From an uncultured Sutterella sp. (GTDB taxonomy: Bacteria; Pseudomonadota; Gammaproteobacteria; Burkholderiales; Burkholderiaceae_F): 6,711 bases of DNA. The notes under the pieces were generated by a model. It was given only the letters and a program-made list of their open reading frames with translations. It had not been told where the DNA came from and searched no databases. Position numbers and translations under genes: made by a program. Below are positions 1 through 6,144 of this stretch, one piece after another (position 1 is the stretch's first letter; each line of letters starts with the position of its first letter). The stretch lies in assembly GCA_900764215.1 (NCBI GenBank), contig CAAFNI010000099.1, positions 1 to 6,711 on the forward strand, given 5' to 3'.

Positions 1-1579
1 ATGCGTTCCACGTGGTCGGCACGATGGCCTGCCAGTTGGCGATGCGCGTGTCCTTGATGACGCACCAGTGGCCGAGCGCGCCGCGGGGCGCTTCGCAGAA
101 GCCCACGCCGCGGGCTTCCTTGGGCCAGGTGCTCGGATCCCACTTCTCCATGTTGGCGGCGGATTCGTCGCCCGCGCGGATGTTGGCCGTCAGGTCGTCG
201 ACGTACTGGATCATCTTCTGCGCCATGTAGTGGCATTCGAGCGCGCGGGCCGCATGACGGCCGAGCGTCGAGAAGACGGCTTCGAGCGGCGCGTTGAGCT
301 CTTCGAGAAGGCCGAGCGCGGGCTCCTTGATGTGCGGCACGTTCTTGGCAACGCCCATGATGAGGCGCGAGAGCGGACCCACTTCCATCATGTGGCCCTT
401 CCAGCGCGGGCTCTTGATCCAGGAGTACTTGCCGTCGGCGCCGAGCCACTCGAACTTCGTCTTCGTGCCCACCGAGCCCTTGGAGAGCTCGAAGGCCTGC
501 TCGGTGACGCCTTCCCACGGATGCAGGCCCTTGCTCGCATCGGGGTAGCGGTACCAGGAGTGGGCCACGGATTCCTGAATTGCGTTGAGGTCGCGCAGGT
601 CGACGTCGTGCACTTCGTTCAGGTTGCCGTTGATGATCGCGCCGCGCGGCAGCTGCAGCGAAGCGTCGGACCAGTCGTTGGCGATTTCGGGGAAGTCGCC
701 GTAGCAGAGGATGTTCTTGTTGGAGAGGCCCGCGCCGTACTTGAACCATTCCGGGTAGAAGCCCGCAATGGCCTTGATGTCGGGCAGGTACACGTTCTCG
801 ACGATCTCGAGCGAGCGCTTGGCGATGTCGCGCATGTAGTTGAGCGTGACCTCGTTGACCATCGTGCCCTGGGCGCCCGTATCGTGCATGTTGATCGGGC
901 AGGCCATGCCGCCCACCAGATAGTTCGGATGCGGGTTCTTGCCGCCGAGGATCGTGTGGATCTTGATGATTTCCTTCTGGAAGTCGAGCACTTCAAGATA
1001 GTGCGTGACGGCGAGAAGGTTCACGGCGGGCGGCAGCTTCATGGCCGAATGGCCCCAGTAGCCGTTCTTGAAGATGCCGAGCTGGCCGCTCGCGACGAAC
1101 TTCTTCAGACGGTTCTGCACGTCGCGGAAGTAGCCCACGGATGCGAGCGGGTGGCTCGGGGAGATCTTCTGCTGGATCGCCGCGGTTTCGCGGGGATCGG
1201 CCTCGAGCGCCGAGACGACGTCGACCCAGTCGAGCGCGGAGAGCTGGTAGAAATGCACAATGTGATCATGCACGTAGAGCGTGGCATTCATCAGATTGCG
1301 CATGATGTTGGCGTTCTTCGGGATCTTGATCCCGAGGGCGTCCTCGACGCTGCGCACGGCCGCGAGGGCGTGAATGCCCGTGCAGACGCCGCAGATGCGT
1401 TCGACGAAGGCCCAGGCGTCGCGCGGATCGCGTCCCTTGAGAATGACCTCAAGGCCGCGCCACATCGTGCCGGTGCTCATGGAGTCGGCGATTCGGCCGT
1501 CGGCACCCAGCGTGGCCTGGACGCGCAGATGACCCTCGATTCGGGTGACGGGGTCCACTACGATTCTGCGTTCACTCAT
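1..1579 (-). CDS. hyaB: [NiFe] uptake hydrogenase large subunit, HyaB-like (3' end cut by window)
   Basis: Catalytic subunit of a membrane-bound, periplasm-facing [NiFe] hydrogenase that splits H2 at the Ni-Fe(CN)2CO centre. Reading the minus strand from the ATG at 1579 gives 526 open codons with no stop; the frame runs off at base 1. The start MSERRIVVDPVTRIEGH carries the RIEGH motif with the family's conserved Glu at residue 15. The L1 nickel motif ERICGVCTGIH is at 60-70 (Cys63, Cys66). Further matches are GKNPHPNYLVGG mid-protein and APRGALGH near residues 497-504, whose Arg499 corresponds to the canopy arginine over the active site. From memory of E. coli HyaB (597 aa), about 60 residues are missing. 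These hold the second nickel motif, DPCxxCxxH, and the C-terminal peptide removed by the maturation protease. The start overlaps the hyaA stop as ATGA and follows AAGGA, which suggests translational coupling. HyaB-type is preferred over HybC because of the partner subunit. The subunit has no export signal of its own and should travel folded with HyaA. Confidence 0.96.
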   Translation of the reverse strand, partial: MSERRIVVDPVTRIEGHLRVQATLGADGRIADSMSTGTMWRGLEVILKGRDPRDAWAFVERICGVCTGIHALAAVRSVEDALGIKIPKNANIMRNLMNATLYVHDHIVHFYQLSALDWVDVVSALEADPRETAAIQQKISPSHPLASVGYFRDVQNRLKKFVASGQLGIFKNGYWGHSAMKLPPAVNLLAVTHYLEVLDFQKEIIKIHTILGGKNPHPNYLVGGMACPINMHDTGAQGTMVNEVTLNYMRDIAKRSLEIVENVYLPDIKAIAGFYPEWFKYGAGLSNKNILCYGDFPEIANDWSDASLQLPRGAIINGNLNEVHDVDLRDLNAIQESVAHSWYRYPDASKGLHPWEGVTEQAFELSKGSVGTKTKFEWLGADGKYSWIKSPRWKGHMMEVGPLSRLIMGVAKNVPHIKEPALGLLEELNAPLEAVFSTLGRHAARALECHYMAQKMIQYVDDLTANIRAGDESAANMEKWDPSTWPKEARGVGFCEAPRGALGHWCVIKDTRIANWQAIVPTTWNA

Positions 1580-2676
1580 TCTTCCTTACCTCCGATGTCC
1601 TTGTTGGTCTTCTTGGCGCGGGCCTGCGACACGGCGGACATGGCCACGTGCGCGGCAGCGGCGACGCCCACGACGCCGAGCGTGGCGAGTCCGACCTTGT
1701 CGGCCGTCGCCTCGATGCCGCCCCAGCCCGGAGGCAGGATCGTCGTCTCGTGCTCGTAGAAGGAGCCCTTGTCGAAGAAGTTGGGCTCGGAGCAGCCGAT
1801 GCAGCCGTGGCCCGACTGGACCGGCCAGGAGAGGCCCTCGTTCCAGCGGATGGCCGAGCAGGCGTTGTAGGACGTCGGTCCCTTGCAGCCCACCTTGTAG
1901 AGGCAGTAGCCGAGCTTGGCGCCTTCGTCGTCGAACTTCTCGACGAACTGGCCGGCGTCGAAGTGCGCGCGCCTGTAGCACTTGTCGTGAATGCGCTGGC
2001 CGTAGAACATCTTCGGACGGCCCATGCGGTCAAGCGGCGGCAGGCGGTCGTACGTGAGGATGTAGGTGACGACGCCCGTCATCACTTCCGGAATCGGCGG
2101 GCAGCCCGGCACGAGCACGATGGGCTTGTCGGTGATGATTTCCGTAATCGGCACGGCATTCGTCGGATTGGGCTTGGCGGCCTGCACGCAGCCCCAGGCC
2201 GCGCAGGAGCCCCAGCCGATGACGGCCTTGGCGCCCGCGGCGACGTGCTTGATCTTGTTGAGGAACGTTTCGCCGCCCGGAATGCAGTTGACGCCGTCGT
2301 CGTTGAGCGGGACGTTGCCTTCAACGGCGAGGATGTAGTTGCCCTTGTATTTTTCGATGGTGTCTTCGAGCGCCGCCTCGGCCTGATGGCCGGCCGCGGC
2401 CATGATCGTGTCGTCGTAGTCGAGCGAGATCATGGAGAGCACCAGATCCTTGGCGACCGGGTGGTAGCTGCGGATGAAGGATTCGGTGCAGCAGGTGCAT
2501 TCGAGGCCGTGGAGCCAGATGACCGGCGTGCGGGGCTTCGTCTCCATCGCCTCGGCGATGTCCTTGGCGCCGGCGCTTCCGATCCCCAGGCTCGCGGCCG
2601 TCAGGGAGCAGAACTGCAGGAAGCTGCGTCGGGAGATGCCCTGACGCCGCAGCGCTTCGTATTGGGTTTCAAACAT
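1576..2676 (-). CDS. hyaA: [NiFe] uptake hydrogenase small subunit, oxygen-tolerant HyaA type
   Basis: Electron-transfer subunit of the hydrogenase, 366 aa, passing electrons from the Ni-Fe site through three Fe-S clusters to a membrane cytochrome b. A Tat signal, SRRSFLQ (residues 15-21), precedes a hydrophobic stretch, so the folded heterodimer is exported. Proximal-cluster ligands are Cys60, 62, 63, 158, 163 and 192. Cys62 (in LECTCCTE) and Cys163 (in WGSCAAWGC) are the two extra cysteines that hold a [4Fe-3S] cluster in oxygen-tolerant enzymes. Distal-cluster ligands are His230, Cys233, Cys258 and Cys264. The medial [3Fe-4S] cluster has Cys273, Cys292 and Cys295, with Pro285 in the place of a fourth cysteine. 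Residues about 328-349 form a C-terminal membrane anchor followed by a charged tail. All ligands sit at a constant offset of 43 from mature E. coli HyaA numbering as I recall it. GGAG lies 6 bases before the ATG. First gene of the operon; the cytochrome b and maturation genes would lie beyond base 1. Confidence 0.97.
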   Translation of the reverse strand: MFETQYEALRRQGISRRSFLQFCSLTAASLGIGSAGAKDIAEAMETKPRTPVIWLHGLECTCCTESFIRSYHPVAKDLVLSMISLDYDDTIMAAAGHQAEAALEDTIEKYKGNYILAVEGNVPLNDDGVNCIPGGETFLNKIKHVAAGAKAVIGWGSCAAWGCVQAAKPNPTNAVPITEIITDKPIVLVPGCPPIPEVMTGVVTYILTYDRLPPLDRMGRPKMFYGQRIHDKCYRRAHFDAGQFVEKFDDEGAKLGYCLYKVGCKGPTSYNACSAIRWNEGLSWPVQSGHGCIGCSEPNFFDKGSFYEHETTILPPGWGGIEATADKVGLATLGVVGVAAAAHVAMSAVSQARAKKTNKDIGGKEE

Positions 2677-2842
2677 AGGATTCTCCGGTGAGGGCCGCCC
2701 GCAGCTCTCCCGCTGCGACCGGCCGTCGTTTCAACGGTCCGTGCGTCTGAGGCGGGAAGGCGAGCACTGGCCCGGCCTCCCCTTTCCGACCGTTTGCTGA
2801 CAGTCTAAACGGGCTCGAAAGGCCTCTCCTACGGCAAAAGTC

Positions 2843-2925
2843 GCGCATTTGAGTTATAAAGTCTACCCCCTAAGTACTACCTCGACCGAATTATCATAAA
2901 AATTCAAAATTCTTCATACGGCGCG
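2843..2925 (-). promoter_or_regulatory. AT-rich island, probable hya promoter and regulator-binding region
   Basis: An abrupt AT-rich stretch in otherwise very GC-rich DNA, 170-250 bases upstream of hyaA. On the minus strand there are -10-like hexamers TATAAC (2858-2853) and GATAAT (2895-2890), but neither has a good -35 at 16-18 bases, so no start site is assigned. A perfect tandem repeat AAAATTC-AAAATTC lies at 2899-2912. An activator-dependent promoter would fit, since hydrogenase operons are commonly controlled by oxygen, H2 or nitrogen-status regulators. I saw no clear FNR box (TTGAT-N4-ATCAA). The role is inferred from position and composition only. Confidence 0.4.
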
Positions 2926-2950
2926 TGCACGACAAGCCCGGCGCGGCGAA

Positions 2951-2980
2951 GCCGCTGAGAGCGGCGCGACGCTCTGCGGC
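2951..2980. repeat. Inverted repeat, bulged 11-bp hairpin
   Basis: GCCGC (2951-2955) pairs with GCGGC (2976-2980), and AGAGCG (2958-2963) pairs with CGCTCT (2970-2975). Bases 2956-2957 form a two-base bulge and 2964-2969 a six-base loop. An alternative tighter fold is GCCGCT-GAG-AGCGGC at 2951-2965. There is no T-run, so it is not an obvious intrinsic terminator. A direct repeat GGCAGCCG follows at 2978-2985 and 2991-2998, with a 13-base period. Function unknown. Confidence 0.45.
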
Positions 2981-3012
2981 AGCCGTTCCCGGCAGCCGGT
3001 ACTTTGAGAGCC

Positions 3013-3035
3013 GGCCCCGGATCGAACCCGGGGCC
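3013..3035. repeat. Perfect 8-bp inverted repeat upstream of the dct promoter
   Basis: GGCCCCGG (3013-3020) and CCGGGGCC (3028-3035) are perfect arms around the 7-base spacer ATCGAAC. The centre lies about 64 bases before the start site expected from the TATAAT box, a usual distance for an upstream activator site, so an operator is possible. Four Ts follow only after six more bases, which makes it a poor terminator. The spacer resembles the complement of a tRNA T-loop, but no tRNA folds here. Confidence 0.4.
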
Positions 3036-3052
3036 CGCGCGTTTTCACCGTC

Positions 3053-3088
3053 TTTCGGCGCCGCGGGCCCGCCGTTATAATGGGGGAC
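3053..3088 (+). promoter_or_regulatory. Probable sigma-70 promoter of the dctPMQ operon
   Basis: A perfect TATAAT at 3076-3081 stands out in very GC-rich surroundings, 91 bases before the dctP start and on the right strand. The hexamer 17 bases upstream (TTTCGG, 3053-3058) matches TTGACA poorly, so the promoter may need an activator or rely on the -10 alone. A 10-base palindrome GCGGGCCCGC (3063-3072) lies between the two hexamers and could be an operator. The expected start is near 3088, giving a leader of about 84 bases. Confidence 0.6.
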
Positions 3089-3121
3089 TTCAAAAAACGC
3101 CTCGTGCCGCACGCCGCCCGA

Positions 3122-3149
3122 ATGCCGGCGCAGCCTGCGGCGCCGGCAT
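3122..3149 (+). promoter_or_regulatory. Strong hairpin in the dctP 5' leader
   Basis: Bases 3122-3131 pair perfectly with 3140-3149 (ten pairs, eight of them G-C) around an eight-base loop. The stem ends 22 bases before the dctP ATG, just before the weak AGAG ribosome-binding stretch at 3156-3159. There is no T-run, so termination is unlikely. It may stabilise the mRNA or affect ribosome access. The stem is seen directly; the role is inferred. Confidence 0.5.
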
Positions 3150-3171
3150 CCATCAAGAGCGATCCCACACC

Positions 3172-4173
3172 ATGTCCAGCTTCTTCAAGACCGCCGCCGC
3201 GGCCGTCGCGGCCGTCTTCGCATGCGCCGTCGCCGGCGCCGCCGACTTCTCCGCCCATACGATCCGCCTTGCGCACACCGCAGCCGTCTCCCACGCCCAT
3301 CACGAGGCCGCCCTTCAGTTTGCGAAGAACGTCTCCGAGCGCACGGGCGGCAAGGTCAAGGTCGAGGTCTATCCCGCGGGCGAGCTCGGCGACCAGCCCG
3401 CGCTCGCCGAACAGGTGACGCTCGGGGCGCTCGAGAGCGCCGTCGTGAGCCTCGGCAACCTCGCCATGTATTCGAAGAAGCTCAACGCCATGACTGCGCC
3501 CTTCCTCTTTGAGAACTATGACCACGCCCACCGCACGATCGACGCGTTCGTCATGACGTGGATGAACGAAGGGCTCGCGCAGCACGACGCCGTCGGCCTT
3601 TCGATGTTCGACTACGGCTTCCGCCAGACGACCACCAAGGGCGTGCCCGTCAACTCGGCCGCCGACCTCAAGGGCGTCAAGATCCGCGTGCCGCCCGCCA
3701 CCGGGCTTCTCGCCGCCTTCGACGCCGTGGGCGCCAACACGCAGAAGATCGCCTACTCCGAGCTCTACACGAGCCTCAAGCAGGGCGTCGTGACGGGCGA
3801 GGAAAATCCCGTCTTCACGATTCTCGCCGACTCCCTCTTTGAAACCCAGGACGAGCTCGCGCTCACGAACCACTACTTCGACTGCCAGGTTCTCCTCTTC
3901 AACAAGATGTTCTTCGAGGGCCTCGAGCCCGAACTGCAGGCCGTCCTCAAGGACGAAGCCGTCAAGGCGCAGAACCTCACGCGCGAGCGCATCAGCCATG
4001 GCGAAGCCGCCGTCATCGAGGAGCTCAAGGGCAAGGGCATGCACGTGACGAACCCCGACCGCGACTCCTTCGTGAAACTCATGAAGCCCGCCTACGACAA
4101 GGTGGGGGCGCTCGCGGGCGAAGCCGAGATGAAGAAGCTTCTCGAGGCCGTCGACGCGGCCCGCGCGAAGTAA
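3172..4173 (+). CDS. dctP: TRAP transporter periplasmic substrate-binding protein (DctP family)
   Basis: Extracytoplasmic solute receptor of a tripartite ATP-independent transporter. It captures an organic acid, most often a carboxylate, in the periplasm and delivers it to the membrane subunits. The 333-aa length is usual for the family. Residues 1-23 are a Sec signal peptide (Lys6, then an Ala/Val-rich core, cleavage near AGA-A at 23/24), which is why the ATG at 3172 is preferred over the upstream in-frame TTG at 3004. Family features are IRLAHTAAVSHAHHEAALQF after the signal, YPAGELGDQ near 67-75, Arg151 (FRQ), KIRVP at 170-174 and EEN at 210-212. Arg172 occupies the position of the conserved arginine that salt-bridges the substrate carboxylate. 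The ribosome-binding site is weak and lies behind a leader hairpin. First gene of the operon; dctM follows after 13 bases. The sequence does not tell C4-dicarboxylates from other acids, so the symbol denotes the family only. Confidence 0.95.
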   Translation: MSSFFKTAAAAVAAVFACAVAGAADFSAHTIRLAHTAAVSHAHHEAALQFAKNVSERTGGKVKVEVYPAGELGDQPALAEQVTLGALESAVVSLGNLAMYSKKLNAMTAPFLFENYDHAHRTIDAFVMTWMNEGLAQHDAVGLSMFDYGFRQTTTKGVPVNSAADLKGVKIRVPPATGLLAAFDAVGANTQKIAYSELYTSLKQGVVTGEENPVFTILADSLFETQDELALTNHYFDCQVLLFNKMFFEGLEPELQAVLKDEAVKAQNLTRERISHGEAAVIEELKGKGMHVTNPDRDSFVKLMKPAYDKVGALAGEAEMKKLLEAVDAARAK

Positions 4174-4186
4174 TCGGAAGCGCTCC

Positions 4187-5470
4187 ATGCTGATGTTCGT
4201 CATCTTTGCGGCCGTGCTTCTCCTGATGCTGCTCGGCGTGAGCACGGCCGTGACCATGGGGTTTGCGTCGATCGCGACCTTCCTTTTCGCGGGCGGCGAC
4301 CCCGCACGCCTCTTCCTCGTGCCGCAGCGCATGTTTGCGCAGGTCTCGGGCATCACGCTCATGTCGATTCCCTTCTTCCTGCTCATGGGGAATCTGATGA
4401 CCGTCGGGGGCGTGAGCAAGTCGCTCTTCGGCTTCGGGCGCGTCTGCCTCGGCCACCGCTGGGGCGGACTCTCCAACGCAGCCATCGTCGCCTGCGTCGT
4501 CATGGCCGCCATGAGCGGGTCGGCCGCCGCCTGCGCGGCGGGCATCGGCATGATCGCCATCAACGAAATGACCAAGTCGGGCTACGGCCGCCCTTTCAGC
4601 TGCGCGACGATCGCCGCGGGCGGCGCGCTCGGGCCCATCATCCCGCCCTCGATCACGCTCATCCTCTACGCAGGCCTCACGCAGACGAGCGTCAACGCGC
4701 TCTTTGCGGCGGGCGCCGTGCCCGGGCTTCTTCTCGGCATCATGTTCATGGGCTGGTCCTCGTGGGTCTCCTGCCGCAGGGGCTATGCCAAAACCGAGCC
4801 CGCGCCCTGGTGCGAGCGCGTCCAAGCCTTCAAGGACGCGTTCTTTGCGCTCATGACGCCCGTCATCGTGATGGGCGGCATGTTCGGCGGCATCTTCACG
4901 GCGACGGAGGCGGCCGCCGTGGCGTCGCTCTACGTGATGTTCCTGGGCTTTTTCGTCTACGGCACGCTCAGGGTGCGCGACCTTCCCGCGATCTTCTGGA
5001 ACACGGTCGAGCAGACCGCCAAGGTGATGTTCGTCATCGCCACCGCGGGCTTTTTCCAGTACGTGCTTCTCTACACCCGCATTCCGCAGCAGGCGATCGC
5101 CTTCATGTCGACCTCCTTTGCAACCGCCGCTCCCGTCCTCCTTCTCATCATCGCGCTCCTCGTGCTGATGGGCTGCTTCATGGAAGGCACGGCCATTCTC
5201 CTCATCACCGTCCCGATCTTCGTGCCGCTCGCCAAGAGCTTCGGCTACGACGTCGTGCAGCTCGGCATCGTCATGTGCATTTCGCTCGCCATCGGCGTGC
5301 TCACGCCGCCCGTGGGGCTCAATCTCTACGTCATGAGCTCCATCACGGGCGAGCACGTTCTCGCCATCGCCCGGGAGGCCGTGGGCTACGTCCTCCTCAT
5401 GATTCTCGTCGCCGTGCTCGTCGCCTTCATCCCCGAACTCTCGCTTGGCTTTGCCAAATGGGTGCCCTGA
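4187..5470 (+). CDS. dctM: TRAP transporter large membrane subunit (DctM family)
   Basis: Transport-channel subunit in the inner membrane, 427 aa, coupling solute import to an ion gradient (Na+ in characterised family members). The protein is hydrophobic throughout, consistent with about 12 membrane segments. Family signatures in order are IPFFLLMG (61-68), MSGSAAACAAGIG (109-121), GPIIPPS (149-155), GGIFTATEAAAVA (234-246), EGTAILLITVP (333-343) and GVLTPPVGLNLYV (370-382). The two related TPP/IPP-containing halves reflect the known internal duplication that forms paired substrate and ion sites. GGAAG (4176-4180) lies six bases before the ATG, directly after the dctP stop. The TGA overlaps the next gene's ATG by one base (TGATG), so the two membrane subunits are probably translationally coupled. 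The internal -TPAPW- type cytoplasmic loop near 200-220 is not notable. It is intact, with nothing odd in composition. Confidence 0.96.
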   Translation: MLMFVIFAAVLLLMLLGVSTAVTMGFASIATFLFAGGDPARLFLVPQRMFAQVSGITLMSIPFFLLMGNLMTVGGVSKSLFGFGRVCLGHRWGGLSNAAIVACVVMAAMSGSAAACAAGIGMIAINEMTKSGYGRPFSCATIAAGGALGPIIPPSITLILYAGLTQTSVNALFAAGAVPGLLLGIMFMGWSSWVSCRRGYAKTEPAPWCERVQAFKDAFFALMTPVIVMGGMFGGIFTATEAAAVASLYVMFLGFFVYGTLRVRDLPAIFWNTVEQTAKVMFVIATAGFFQYVLLYTRIPQQAIAFMSTSFATAAPVLLLIIALLVLMGCFMEGTAILLITVPIFVPLAKSFGYDVVQLGIVMCISLAIGVLTPPVGLNLYVMSSITGEHVLAIAREAVGYVLLMILVAVLVAFIPELSLGFAKWVP

Positions 5471-5976
5471 TGTCCGCCGTCATGAATCTTCTCCGGGCGG
5501 CCGACCGCTCTGTCTCCGCCGCCGCGCGCACCGTGAGCACGCTTGCGCTCGCGGGCATCTTCGTGATGTTCATCGCCAACGTCTTCGTGCGCTTCGTGCC
5601 CGTCTACAACTTCACCCAGACCGACGACTGGATCCAGATCCTGCTCGTCTGGATGATCTTCCCGGGCGCCATGGAGCTCGTGCGCACGCGCGGCCACTTC
5701 GTGGTCGACGTCATCACCGACCGCGTCGCCGGCACGAACTTCGGCCACTGCTGCCGGCTCGCCGTCACGATCATCGAGCTCGTCACCTACGCCGTCATCT
5801 TCTGGTACGGCGTCGTCTGGGTGATGCGCGCTCAGGCCACCTTCCAGTCCATCCCCTGGCTGCAGGTCCGTTGGGCCTACGCCGCCATACCCGTCTCGGC
5901 CTTCTTCATGACGATCTACGGCGTGCGCGACCTCGTGCTCGCCGTCAGGGCGTTTCTGCCGAAGAAGGCGGACTGA
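5470..5976 (+). CDS. dctQ: TRAP transporter small membrane subunit (DctQ family)
   Basis: Small integral membrane partner of DctM, 168 aa, needed for a working TRAP membrane complex. Four hydrophobic segments are visible at about 22-42, 54-71, 96-119 and 136-159, the usual DctQ topology. Family marks include DDWIQILLVWMIFPGAMEL (52-70), RGHFVVDVITDR (74-85) and WAYAAIPVSAFFM (135-147). The ATG at 5470 shares its A with the dctM stop codon. The same frame is open far upstream, but that stretch is a shadow of dctM, so the coupled ATG is chosen. An ATG four codons later (Met5) is a possible alternative. It is placed last in the operon, whereas many TRAP operons have dctQ before dctM. Followed by a terminator-like stem from 6038. 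Confidence 0.93.
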   Translation: MSAVMNLLRAADRSVSAAARTVSTLALAGIFVMFIANVFVRFVPVYNFTQTDDWIQILLVWMIFPGAMELVRTRGHFVVDVITDRVAGTNFGHCCRLAVTIIELVTYAVIFWYGVVWVMRAQATFQSIPWLQVRWAYAAIPVSAFFMTIYGVRDLVLAVRAFLPKKAD

Positions 5977-6037
5977 AAGCAGCTTTACCCTTAGGCGTAA
6001 GATCAGGCGCGAGATCAGTCGGCTCCCAACACAACGT

Positions 6038-6080
6038 AGGCCGCCCGAGCGTTTGTCCCCGCTCGGGCGGCCTTCGCTTT
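6038..6080. terminator. Probable intrinsic terminator between convergent genes
   Basis: A perfect 14-bp stem pairs 6038-6051 (AGGCCGCCCGAGCG) with 6060-6073 around an eight-base loop (6052-6059). The plus-strand tail is only moderately T-rich (TCGCTTT, 6074-6080), and the minus-strand tail is weaker still. Its place 61 bases after dctQ and 71 bases after the end of the minus-strand autotransporter gene suggests it ends dctPMQ transcription and perhaps serves both directions. Confidence 0.75.
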
Positions 6081-6144
6081 CACAAGACGTCAGCCGGCGT
6101 GTCAAACCGACCGGCGGTTTTCATCCGGCTCCGACGCCCGTCAA

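Larger units (their letters stand above)
2677..3171. other. Divergent intergenic region between hyaA and dctP
   Basis: This 495-base stretch separates two divergently transcribed operons and holds no convincing gene. From left to right it contains the GC-rich leader of hyaA (2677-2842), an AT-rich island (about 2843-2925), a GC-rich block with several inverted repeats (2926-3035), a TATAAT promoter box facing dctP (3076-3081) and a strong hairpin in the dctP leader (3122-3149). The hyaA leader includes a small inverted repeat GCAGC-6 nt-GCTGC near 2700-2716. The open frames crossing the region are shadows of GC-biased codon use or run into neighbouring genes. No complete tRNA was found despite a tRNA-like GGTTCGATC string on the minus strand. 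Confidence 0.75.

Noticed and set aside
68..1759. Open plus-strand frame of 563 codons opposite the hydrogenase large subunit
   Set aside because: It is antisense to a clearly recognisable hyaB. The translation is low-complexity (rich in Arg, Val, Ala, Asp, Glu, His), as expected from GC-biased third positions read backwards.
1648..2691. Plus-strand frame of 347 codons opposite hyaA
   Set aside because: A shadow of the well-supported small subunit, with no recognisable domain or ribosome-binding site.
2830..2850. Sigma-54 promoter for hya (minus-strand TTGC with an upstream GCGCG)
   Set aside because: The -24 element lacks the required GG, so the match is too weak to claim even though some hydrogenase operons use sigma-54.
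2930..3095. tRNA on the minus strand, suggested by GGTTCGATC-like text near 3020-3028
   Set aside because: The T-stem does not pair with a seven-base TTCGATC loop, and no D-arm, anticodon arm, acceptor stem or CCA is found at the right distances. The match is explained by the 8-bp inverted repeat.
2894..3112. Small minus-strand open frame of 72 codons in the intergenic region
   Set aside because: It crosses the dct promoter and the inverted repeats, has no ribosome-binding site and resembles no known family.
3004..3171. N-terminal extension of dctP from the in-frame TTG at 3004
   Set aside because: It would start before the TATAAT promoter and bury the signal peptide that begins at the ATG at 3172.
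2914..5356. Long minus-strand open frames (553 and 425 codons) opposite dctP and dctM
   Set aside because: Same cause: mirror frames of GC-rich genes, without family motifs, crossing the promoter region or overlapping two real genes.
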